Source: Chimaeribacter californicus (lineage in GTDB: Bacteria; Pseudomonadota; Gammaproteobacteria; Enterobacterales; Enterobacteriaceae). From it: a stretch of DNA of 64,000 nucleotides. Both the position numbers and the translations under genes were made by a program. Below are positions 18,669 to 26,543 of this stretch, piece after piece; the first letter of the stretch is position 1, and the number at the start of each line of letters is the position of its first letter. Where the stretch lies: positions 186,001 to 250,000 of the forward strand of contig NZ_PJZF01000003.1 in NCBI RefSeq assembly GCF_002858675.1. Direction: 5' to 3'. A model generated the notes under the pieces. The model was given only the letters and a program-made list of their open reading frames with translations, did no database searches and was not told where the DNA came from.

Positions 18669-21600
18669 TTATTCTCCCTCTGTCTCGGCGATGTCCGGCA
18701 ACAACGTATCCGGCAACGTGTCGTCAGCCGGCATCAGCGCGGCCGTTTCTATATGGAATATCTCTGCCGGAAGCGTGAAGTTACGCAACCTCAGCAGTGC
18801 CAGCGGGCCATCGCCCAGCGCGGTGCGCAGCAACCACTGCACCTGCCGGTTGTCCGGTGTGTTGAGGGTCAGCCGGTACAGACCGTCCCCCACTTTCTCC
18901 CGCCGGGTTTGTTCAAGCCAGCGAACACCTCCCCATGCGCCGCTGTAATCCGCAAAAAGACGTGCACCTGCATCGGTTGACGTCCAGGTCAGCATCGCGC
19001 CCGGTTTATTGATCACCCCCGGCCAGCGCAGGCTCTGCCACGACGGCAGCTGGTTAAAATAGTGCAGTATCTGGCCGTCAAGCGTGAGCTGTGTCTCCAC
19101 GATGTCCGGCATCGCTACGCCCTGCATCTCAAAGCTGATGCCCTGGCTGCCGTCGGTAAACAGAATGTCGGACAACTGGCTCAGCTGGTTGATGGCTTTC
19201 AGGAACGCAGGGTTAAAGGTTAGCCCCTGACTGCTGGTTTCATCCGCTACCCATGTGCTGCCCTCTTTATGCAGCACACCCCCCAGTTGCGTGGTCAGGA
19301 AGCGGTCTATCCGCCCCGTATCCCGGCGGATAAACTCCGCCAGCATCGGCAGAGACACATCCGTTTTCCCGGCGGCAAACGGATAGCGCCCGGTAAAGGC
19401 CGATGCCCAGTTCGTCACCACCGCGCGCTGCCATACCTCGTTGAGGCTGGCTGCCGAAGGCTGGAGGACGGTTTCCCAGGCCTGGGACAGCGGCTGAACG
19501 AACATCGCCTGCCCGAAACCATTCCATTCTTCACCAAGGCTGGCGGCAATCAGGCTGCCGTACTCCTGGGTATCCGTCAGGTCAACGCTTTTGCCCTGGA
19601 ACACCGTCTGCGCCAGCTGCTGCATCCTCGCCTGAGGATCAGGCGCGTTAGCCACCTGCTGGAGTTTCAGCCGCACGCGGGTCACGCGGGTGAGGTAGGT
19701 TTGTAAGCTGAGGGTGCTGTCGGCAGCCATGACCGTCTGCGTGCTGTTTTTGCCCATCAGCGTCAGCAACGGGCCAAAGGTGCTGTCCAGCGGCCCCGTG
19801 GGCCCGGCAGCGCGTTGGTCAATCACCGGTTTCTCTTCTTTACCCAGCAGGTCTTTGGCCGATTTCATCAATGATGCCGAAAGCGCCTCACGCTGCCGTC
19901 CGGCCTGCCCCTGGTACGCCAGCGTGTTCATCAGCGCGATCAGCGGTGACTGGCGGACATCACTCATCAGGGTGAGCTGATCCGTGACGTCAGAGAGGTT
20001 TTGCGCCGGGTTCCAACTCAGGCTGTTCAGAAAGCCCAGCCAGGCCCCCGCAAAATCGATGAAATAGCGCTCGGTGAGGCGGTTTTTCAGCGCCTCCGGC
20101 GAGATATCTGCAGACACGGATTTACGGTTATCGCTCAGCACCCAGTCAATCTCATCGCGCCGGGAGGCTACCGCCTTCTCAATCGCCTCTTGTATTCCCC
20201 CTTCCCACGCCTGACGGGTAAACATGCCGGGTACCACATCCTGTGTGGCGAACAGGCGGCGGGCATCGGTATCTCCGGTCATCGCCTCAAGGGTCATGTC
20301 CGCATAGTTGCGGTGCACCGAGACCAGCATATTTTCATACAGGGTGCTTTCCGCATTGCGCTGCCCGATTTGCTCCAGCAGCACCTGCCGTGCCTGATTC
20401 ACCAGTGCTGCATCAGAGGTGATTTTCCATGATGGCCGGGACGGCAGGCTCTGCATATAAAAAGCCCACAGGTCGGGGGCGAGACTCTGCCAGAGGGCGG
20501 GCGAGAGGCCTTTACGCATCGGCTCCACGTTTTTCATCACCTGCGTGTAAAACGCTGCATCCGCTTTTTCCGGGCGCGTCATCATCAGGTAGGCTTTAAG
20601 CTGGTCGTAGCCCGGTTTTGCCCGTTGCGCACGCAGTGGGCTGTCCGGCGGCAGCGCGGCCAGTGTGTCGAGTTCGGCATGCAGACGTTGTGCTGCCACG
20701 TCACGTATCAGGCAATTATTCGCCGCGCCGTACCAGGGCAGCAGCGCCTGAAGCAGTTGCGGATTGTGGTTCAAACCAACACGCTGATACCAGGGTGCGC
20801 CCTCTTTTTCACGTTGTTGCAGACGCCCGATATCATTGCGCAGGGCGTGCAGCGCGATAAGCTGCTCATCGGTGAGTACAACGGCATGCACCAGTGGCTG
20901 TGCTTGCCTGGCAGCAGAGATAATCTGCTGGCGGTTCACCGCAAATGAGATGAGACTGCCCGCTGCCCACAGGGCCATCAACCCCAGCAGGGAGAGCCCG
21001 AGCGTGCGCTGCCACGGCAGCCCGACCCAGACACCGCGCGTCCCGGTGCAGTCTGCCAGCACTCCCCGCCAGATAGCCGGGGCCTCCCAGGCATGTTCAT
21101 GCGGTCTCTCCTCCACAGCCTCCTTTTGCGGCAGCGGCAGGCTGAACATCAGCCCGCGCAGTGGAACACGTTTCAGATGCGTCGTCAGCCAGGGTGTCAG
21201 CAGCGTCTGCCAGCGGGCAATCTCTCTCTCTTCAAGACGTTGCCCGAGACGCAGCAGAAAATCGTGCGGTCGGCGGTCGCATACCTGTTGCATACCCTGC
21301 TCACGCAGCAATGGCAGCATCGCGGTGAGTTGTCCGCTTACGATCTCCGGGGTAGCGCGCGCCGGGAACAATGCCCCTACCGGTTGCACCTCCCGTTCAT
21401 CCTGTGACCATTGGCTGTCACACACCTGCCACAGATAAACCGCCGGCTGGTAATGCAGCGCCGCTCCGATTTGCTCCAGAGTACGCAAGGCCGTATCCAG
21501 CACGGACGCATTCGCCTGTTCGTGCACGAGCGCCAGCACAATCCCATCCAGCGGACGGCTGCGGCGCAGTGTGCGCAGCCCGACCAGGCGTTCTTTATCT

Positions 21601-22073
21601 ACTGTAGTTTGCGGGCTGCCGCCGTAAATCAGCACCGTGCGGTTGCCTTCCAGCCACTGTTTATCCTTCAGGCCGGGGGCAATGGCGGCAATGTGTGCCT
21701 CCTCCCCCATCACCAGCAGCAACCGGACTTTATAGCGCCAGAGCAGGTGGTAGCGGGTGCGGAGGTGGGATTTAATACCGTAAGCTAAAATATGGGATTG
21801 TTTAGGGGCTGACGTACCGGAATGTACATCTTCACCTGCTTTTTGAGTCACAAATTTTATGCGCTTTTGCTGAAATGACACCCCTGAAAAAAATAATGCT
21901 AAAAATAGCAATGTAGCCAGCATTATGTATAACCAAAGTTTTAGCTTTCCCTTTTCATCATCCCATCCAAAATACTCAGCATAAAAAAAACAAAATAAAG
22001 CCGCAGTGCTTCCAATCAAAATAACAAAAAGGAGTAAGCCAGAAACCCTCCATAAATTACCTTTCCCTATCAC
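18669..22073 (-). CDS. tssM: T6SS inner-membrane protein TssM (IcmF family)
   Basis: This 1134-aa protein spans the inner membrane and periplasm and binds TssJ and TssL to form the secretion channel. Two N-terminal helices (about residues 10-65) and a third near residue 360 (LGLSLLGLMALWAAGSLISF) frame a cytoplasmic domain. The expected nucleotide-binding site reads LLLVMGEEAHIAAIAPG, so no Walker A is present, as in several TssM proteins. The periplasmic part ends with the C-terminal TssM domain (ALGDGPLALLRLRNF). It starts with GTG and overlaps the preceding stop by 4 bp. The first roughly 90 codons are markedly AT-rich compared with the rest. Confidence 0.93.
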   Translation of the reverse strand: MIGKGNLWRVSGLLLFVILIGSTAALFCFFYAEYFGWDDEKGKLKLWLYIMLATLLFLALFFSGVSFQQKRIKFVTQKAGEDVHSGTSAPKQSHILAYGIKSHLRTRYHLLWRYKVRLLLVMGEEAHIAAIAPGLKDKQWLEGNRTVLIYGGSPQTTVDKERLVGLRTLRRSRPLDGIVLALVHEQANASVLDTALRTLEQIGAALHYQPAVYLWQVCDSQWSQDEREVQPVGALFPARATPEIVSGQLTAMLPLLREQGMQQVCDRRPHDFLLRLGQRLEEREIARWQTLLTPWLTTHLKRVPLRGLMFSLPLPQKEAVEERPHEHAWEAPAIWRGVLADCTGTRGVWVGLPWQRTLGLSLLGLMALWAAGSLISFAVNRQQIISAARQAQPLVHAVVLTDEQLIALHALRNDIGRLQQREKEGAPWYQRVGLNHNPQLLQALLPWYGAANNCLIRDVAAQRLHAELDTLAALPPDSPLRAQRAKPGYDQLKAYLMMTRPEKADAAFYTQVMKNVEPMRKGLSPALWQSLAPDLWAFYMQSLPSRPSWKITSDAALVNQARQVLLEQIGQRNAESTLYENMLVSVHRNYADMTLEAMTGDTDARRLFATQDVVPGMFTRQAWEGGIQEAIEKAVASRRDEIDWVLSDNRKSVSADISPEALKNRLTERYFIDFAGAWLGFLNSLSWNPAQNLSDVTDQLTLMSDVRQSPLIALMNTLAYQGQAGRQREALSASLMKSAKDLLGKEEKPVIDQRAAGPTGPLDSTFGPLLTLMGKNSTQTVMAADSTLSLQTYLTRVTRVRLKLQQVANAPDPQARMQQLAQTVFQGKSVDLTDTQEYGSLIAASLGEEWNGFGQAMFVQPLSQAWETVLQPSAASLNEVWQRAVVTNWASAFTGRYPFAAGKTDVSLPMLAEFIRRDTGRIDRFLTTQLGGVLHKEGSTWVADETSSQGLTFNPAFLKAINQLSQLSDILFTDGSQGISFEMQGVAMPDIVETQLTLDGQILHYFNQLPSWQSLRWPGVINKPGAMLTWTSTDAGARLFADYSGAWGGVRWLEQTRREKVGDGLYRLTLNTPDNRQVQWLLRTALGDGPLALLRLRNFTLPAEIFHIETAALMPADDTLPDTLLPDIAETEGE

Positions 22074-23239
22074 ACTGACGCTCCTTCGTACCCTCTACAG
22101 GGCGTTACAATGTTGAAATTGATGCCATTTTTCTCGCCATGAGCAATCAATCTTATTTTTTTATCTCTTTCGACACATGATGCAGATAAAGACATAGCGG
22201 CCCATACATCCAGATTACCTAATGTGAGATCTAAGTCTGTTATTTGACATTTGCTGCTAGTGTTTTCTGAAACAAAAAAATTATTTAACTGCGAGGCCAG
22301 CTCACCACACATGCCCTCACATATATTACTCAAATAAAACTCTTCAGCACTCTTTGAAATGGGTTGATATTTAGTGAAATCATAAAGCCCATCACTTATG
22401 TTTATTTCATCAACAAATAGAGGTCGAAATAAACGCCCACTGTAAAACCCATAGTCATAAACAACACTTTCTTCATGGGTGAGAATAAAAATACAGCCAC
22501 TTTCTGTGCCTATGTTCTGCACGTTACTTTCGCTTAGCAAGCGAACACTTATCACTATAATCATATTTTTCCGTGAATTATCTAATAGCAATGAAAATTG
22601 CTTGTGATAAGTATCTGTTGTAAAGACATAGCCAAATAATTTTTCTACAGGTAATCCCATTAGCTTCCAGCTTCGCTTAAAATCATCCCAGGATGTTAAG
22701 TCTGAATCTTTTATAAAAACCACATCAAAATCGAACAGCGGAGTGAGCTCTTGAAAACGGCCACGCAGAGAAAAAAGCAATTCTTGCAAAATAGTTTGGA
22801 ATGTAACGGATTTAATATTGGATGGATCAAATGTAACTTCCTGTCCCTTGATCACCCGCTGATGTTCGCCAGTCAGTTTTTTAATTTTATTGATCTGACT
22901 GGGTAATAAGAGTTGATGGTCAACAATCAAAAGATATTTACTGCTCCAGGCCCTCCATTTCTTCTCAATTAATTCTGTTTCTTTTTCCCATGCTTCATGA
23001 TGCACCAGGTCAAGACCATATTTATAGCAACGCAAAGAAAAAGCCGACAAGTAAGTCATTACAAGTAAAAATGATATAGTACACCAATACTTGTAAAAAA
23101 ACTCATTTAGCGCCAGAGTTCTCATTAAGCCATAAAAAAGAAAAATAAAAGAAACCAGCATAAAAAAATAAATCGTCCAAAGCTTTTTATTTATAATAGA
23201 AACGTATTTTTTATTAATTACTTTCTGAATGGGCCACAT
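22070..23239 (-). CDS. Unknown T6SS-linked membrane protein, 389 aa
   Basis: I do not recognise this family. Two transmembrane helices lie at about residues 20-45 and 55-75, followed by a roughly 310-residue soluble region. That region contains YLLIVDHQLLL, a LQELLFSLRGRFQELTPLFDFDVVF segment and a C-terminal part with several cysteines. ATG 23239 has AAAGG 8 nt upstream; a GTG at 23248 is less likely. It overlaps tssM by 4 bp, so it is translationally coupled to the membrane-complex gene. Its AT-rich composition and place next to the effector cassette would also suit an immunity or accessory role. Confidence 0.6.
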   Translation of the reverse strand: MWPIQKVINKKYVSIINKKLWTIYFFMLVSFIFLFYGLMRTLALNEFFYKYWCTISFLLVMTYLSAFSLRCYKYGLDLVHHEAWEKETELIEKKWRAWSSKYLLIVDHQLLLPSQINKIKKLTGEHQRVIKGQEVTFDPSNIKSVTFQTILQELLFSLRGRFQELTPLFDFDVVFIKDSDLTSWDDFKRSWKLMGLPVEKLFGYVFTTDTYHKQFSLLLDNSRKNMIIVISVRLLSESNVQNIGTESGCIFILTHEESVVYDYGFYSGRLFRPLFVDEINISDGLYDFTKYQPISKSAEEFYLSNICEGMCGELASQLNNFFVSENTSSKCQITDLDLTLGNLDVWAAMSLSASCVERDKKIRLIAHGEKNGINFNIVTPCRGYEGASV

Positions 23240-23293
23240 TGAAAGCACCTTTCTTTACTTTAATTATAAATTGACATGCAAGAAATAATCTGG

Positions 23294-24271
23294 TTAATAT
23301 TTCTCATCCCGGCAATCATTAATAATAACCTCCCAAGTTTTAGTATCTATTTCATCGGTTAATAAGCAGTAACTCATACTTGCATCTCGCCTCAAGTTAT
23401 TAAAAATACTTTTAATCATACTATGCCGATAAAAATACGGGTGTTTGGTTAGTGCATGCATTCCAAATAGAATGAAATCATTTTCATTAAATAACACATC
23501 TACAGGGACTGAATGGAAAGCTAAAAGTAAAATCTGGTGGGATTGATTCTCAATAATCCTTTGATTTTGTCGGTATGTATTTCTATATCTTCGCATTACC
23601 CTATTAATATTAGATGTGTGTTGAATTTTTTCCCAGCTATGGGAACTTAATGAAAGGGAATAATTCATTTGCCGGAAACCGGTGTAACCTCCTGCTTTAC
23701 TGCTTAACCTTCCATCGCCATCAATATAATACCAACGTTGTACGGAGCCCAGCAATCGGGATTGTTGCCACTCATCCAGTACATTTAAAACGACATCGAT
23801 AATAGCGGCATCAAAAAATCGCAATAAAAACTCACCTTTACCTGCCACCCTTTGTATGGCTGTCGATGAGATATGCTCTGCGATATACTCAATATCATTT
23901 GGTGTACTTAGCCAGGCACAGATAGCCCGACCTTTTCCTGCTTCAAGAGCATCAGGGTCAACCTCATTCATGGCAATATCTATGCTTAAATTAAAAAACG
24001 CAATATCTTCTTTATAGTTTAAATTTATTGGGATCAACCAGAGCTCCAATGCACCGGATAACTCAGGGTGATCAAAATTTACCTTATAGAGATTTTTTCC
24101 TATCAGGCCATTCCATAATCCATCTTCTTTACGCATATTTCCTAAGCTTGGATCTACCAGTAACAGGCATTGCCCTCCTTCAATGATAATTTTCTCTGAT
24201 AATTCTTTTTTGATTTCCTCTGAACGTTTTGCAACAGCGCTTTCTGTATAATTAAAGTTAACAAAAAACAA
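23294..24271 (-). CDS. DUF4123-type effector adaptor (Tap/TEC-like)
   Basis: This 325-aa protein resembles the DUF4123 adaptors that load effectors onto VgrG. The CLLLVDPSLGN motif near residue 36 and GELLR/GEFLLRFFDAAII in the middle follow the family pattern, in which LLVD opens the domain and an F-R-F/D segment follows. The frame begins with a TTG codon at 24271 preceded by GGGGGTG. No in-frame ATG upstream of the domain was found, so this unusual start is the best choice. DUF4123 genes usually sit between vgrG and the effector, whereas here it lies after the effector and two immunity copies. Confidence 0.6.
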   Translation of the reverse strand: MFFVNFNYTESAVAKRSEEIKKELSEKIIIEGGQCLLLVDPSLGNMRKEDGLWNGLIGKNLYKVNFDHPELSGALELWLIPINLNYKEDIAFFNLSIDIAMNEVDPDALEAGKGRAICAWLSTPNDIEYIAEHISSTAIQRVAGKGEFLLRFFDAAIIDVVLNVLDEWQQSRLLGSVQRWYYIDGDGRLSSKAGGYTGFRQMNYSLSLSSHSWEKIQHTSNINRVMRRYRNTYRQNQRIIENQSHQILLLAFHSVPVDVLFNENDFILFGMHALTKHPYFYRHSMIKSIFNNLRRDASMSYCLLTDEIDTKTWEVIINDCRDEKY

Positions 24272-24304
24272 TAGACACCCCCGTATAATCAGTAATAGAC
24301 ATTT

Positions 24305-25303
24305 TTAATAGTAATACCAATACTCAAAGGAGCCTGCCCATTTACTGGTAGGCCGCAGGGGTTTATCTTTACGTTTAGGGGAATACCATTTCCCTTGCCT
24401 TTTAAGCCTACGCTCATGTCTTGCGGTAGTTTTATTTAAATCAATCTTCTCAGGAGACGCCCACCCCATAGTGCGGAAAATATCTTCTGCCAGTTTACAG
24501 GTGGTTGGCGCGTAGGCTTTGTAAGCGGAGATGGCAATGACTATTGCGATAAGGGCGTAAATTACCATGGCAATGGCCCATAACTCGCCATAATATTGCA
24601 TATTAAACAATTCACGCAACGCTGTTAAATAATCACCGTCAATAACTGAAGACATACCAAAACAAAAAAGCATCATAAAAAATAAGAACAATATAAACAT
24701 ATATTTTACACGCAACCAGCCATAGGCATAACGGCCCATTTCACACTCAGGACATACGGAGATGATTCGCTCTGCCGGGTAGGCTATGGCATAGACCTCA
24801 TAGTGGTCTGTCTGCCACTCCGCCACCATCTCTACCTCATCCCCTGCTTTCAGGTCTGTCATACCCACCCAGCCCCGGAACGGCATGCCTTTTATCTGAC
24901 CCTGAATATAATCCGCGGTGCTCACCAGCGGCTTGTCCTCTGAGGCCAGCAGTGCCCCCAGGGCCGGGCTGCCTGCCAGGCGCTGGGCATCACTGGCGTT
25001 GGGCAAGGGGTTGGTGCGGTAGAAGTCCACCTCAAAATCAGCCTGGCAGCGCTGACGGCTGAAGGCCTCCAGTTCCCCGGTTATTTTGCAGAGTCCGCAA
25101 ATAGGCGGTAATACCGGCGGCGGCGGGAGCGCCATTAAGCGAGCGGATGCTTCTTGATACTCAGCTTCCCGCATCGCGATCCTTTCCAGAGTTGCGTCGG
25201 GGATATTTTTACGATATCTGTTTTGTGCTCCCTCCCACATATCTTTCTTATTTTGAACTTCTTCCTGTAATTGACGCAAATTTACCGGCTTCTCCCCTCT
25301 CAT
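24305..25303 (-). CDS. Second copy of the putative immunity membrane protein, 332 aa
   Basis: This is a paralogue of the gene at 25515-26543. The first 200 residues and the last 70 are almost identical, including the CGLC and CPECE cysteine pairs, the KPLRPTSKW segment and the YYY end. The two-helix membrane region (about residues 200-265) differs almost completely. Eight residues (about position 110-117 of the other copy) are missing, a 24-bp loss between two GCCTGCC repeats. An AAGGAA site precedes the ATG. Its start overlaps the stop of a 68-codon toxin-gene stub, the same arrangement as in the intact pair. The family is seen next to VasX-like toxins; immunity is inferred and no enzymatic motif is visible. 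Confidence 0.6.
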   Translation of the reverse strand: MRGEKPVNLRQLQEEVQNKKDMWEGAQNRYRKNIPDATLERIAMREAEYQEASARLMALPPPPVLPPICGLCKITGELEAFSRQRCQADFEVDFYRTNPLPNASDAQRLAGSPALGALLASEDKPLVSTADYIQGQIKGMPFRGWVGMTDLKAGDEVEMVAEWQTDHYEVYAIAYPAERIISVCPECEMGRYAYGWLRVKYMFILFLFFMMLFCFGMSSVIDGDYLTALRELFNMQYYGELWAIAMVIYALIAIVIAISAYKAYAPTTCKLAEDIFRTMGWASPEKIDLNKTTARHERRLKRQGKWYSPKRKDKPLRPTSKWAGSFEYWYYY

Positions 25304-25503
25304 AATACTTCCTTAATAGCAGTATTCAAACGTTCCGCTTGTTCACTATAACCAAGATATAAAGGCTCTGAACCAAAATAACATTGGCGGCACCAGACTT
25401 GTAATTCGTTATCAGAAATCCAGGTAATTATTACCTGAAGAAAAATTAATACAACAGCGAACTCCTAGGTCAAGAGGATCACTAACACACGTACTCCCAA
25501 TAT
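25300..25503 (-). pseudogene. Duplicated 3' stub of the VasX-like effector gene
   Basis: These 68 codons reproduce the last codons of the effector gene (26540-26743), including NELQVWCRQCYFGSEPLYLGY-type residues with few substitutions. A TAG at 25465-25467 replaces a tryptophan codon of the intact gene, and there is no upstream remainder. The stub ends in the same ATGA overlap with the immunity start. It is therefore a non-coding relic carried along in a tandem duplication. Confidence 0.85.
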
Positions 25504-25514
25504 ATTTTTAGCAA

Positions 25515-26543
25515 TTAATAGTAATACCAATACTCAAATTGCCCCGCCCATTTACTGGTAGGCCGCAGGGGTTTGTCTTTACGCTTAGGGGAATACCATT
25601 TTCCTGCCCTTTTAAGCCTACGCTCATGTCTTGCGGTACTTTTATTTAAATCAATCTTCTCAGGAGACGCCCACCCCATAGTGCGGAAAATATCTTCTGC
25701 CAGTTTACAGGTGGTTGGCGCATAGGCTTTGTAAGCGGAGATAGCAAGAACAGCACACATCATAAAGTCAATGATAAATATGATGCTCCACATTTTACCA
25801 TGATTACCTTTACTTAAATCAAGGATATATAACATACCTTCCAGGTAGGTGTTGCCATTAAAGAAAGGAAGGATAAATAAAGGAATAGACACTAAGAACA
25901 TAACGAGAATAAACATATACTTTACACGCAACCAGCCATAGGCATAACGGCCCATTTCACAGCGCGGACATACGGAGATGATTCGCTCTGCCGGGTAGGC
26001 TATGGCATAGACCTCATAGTGGTCTGTCTGCCACTCCGCCACCATCTCTACCTCATCCCCTGCTTTCAGGTCTGTCATACCCACCCAGCCCCGGAACGGC
26101 ATACCTTTTATCTGACCCTGAATATAATCTGCGGTGCTCACCAGCGGTTTATCCTCTGAGGCCAGCAGTGCCCCCAGGGCCGGGCTGCCTGCCGCCATGG
26201 CGGCGGCCCCGCCTGCCAGGCGCTGGGCATCACTGGCGTTCGGCAAGGGGTTGGTGCGGTAGAAGTCCACCTCAAAATCAGCCTGGCAGCGCTGACGGCT
26301 GAAGGCCTCCAGTTCCCCGGTTATTTTGCAGAGTCCGCAAATAGGCGGTAATACCGGCGGTGGGGGAAGCGCCATTAAGCGAGCGGCAACTTCCTGATAT
26401 TCAGCTTCCCGCATCGCGATCCTTTCCAGAGTTGCATCGGGGATATTATTACGATATCTGTTTTGGGCTCCCTCCCATATATCTTTCCTATTTTGAACTT
26501 CTTCCTGCAATTGACGCAAATTTACCGGCTTCTCCCCCCTCAT
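25515..26543 (-). CDS. Putative immunity membrane protein for the VasX-like effector, 342 aa
   Basis: The cytoplasmic N-terminal part starts MRGEKPVNLRQLQEEVQ, with a coiled-coil-like helix to about residue 55 and PPPPVLPP. Paired cysteines CGLC (about residue 69) and CPRCE (about 193) could bind metal. Two transmembrane helices follow (KYMFILVMFLVSIPLFIL and WSIIFIIDFMMCAVLAISA), then a basic tail (KRAGKWYSPKRKDKPLRP). It overlaps the effector stop by 4 bp (ATGA), strongly suggesting a toxin-immunity pair. Membrane insertion fits protection against a pore-forming toxin. Similar proteins are sometimes annotated as putative T6SS effectors, so the role remains inferred. Confidence 0.6.
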   Translation of the reverse strand: MRGEKPVNLRQLQEEVQNRKDIWEGAQNRYRNNIPDATLERIAMREAEYQEVAARLMALPPPPVLPPICGLCKITGELEAFSRQRCQADFEVDFYRTNPLPNASDAQRLAGGAAAMAAGSPALGALLASEDKPLVSTADYIQGQIKGMPFRGWVGMTDLKAGDEVEMVAEWQTDHYEVYAIAYPAERIISVCPRCEMGRYAYGWLRVKYMFILVMFLVSIPLFILPFFNGNTYLEGMLYILDLSKGNHGKMWSIIFIIDFMMCAVLAISAYKAYAPTTCKLAEDIFRTMGWASPEKIDLNKSTARHERRLKRAGKWYSPKRKDKPLRPTSKWAGQFEYWYYY

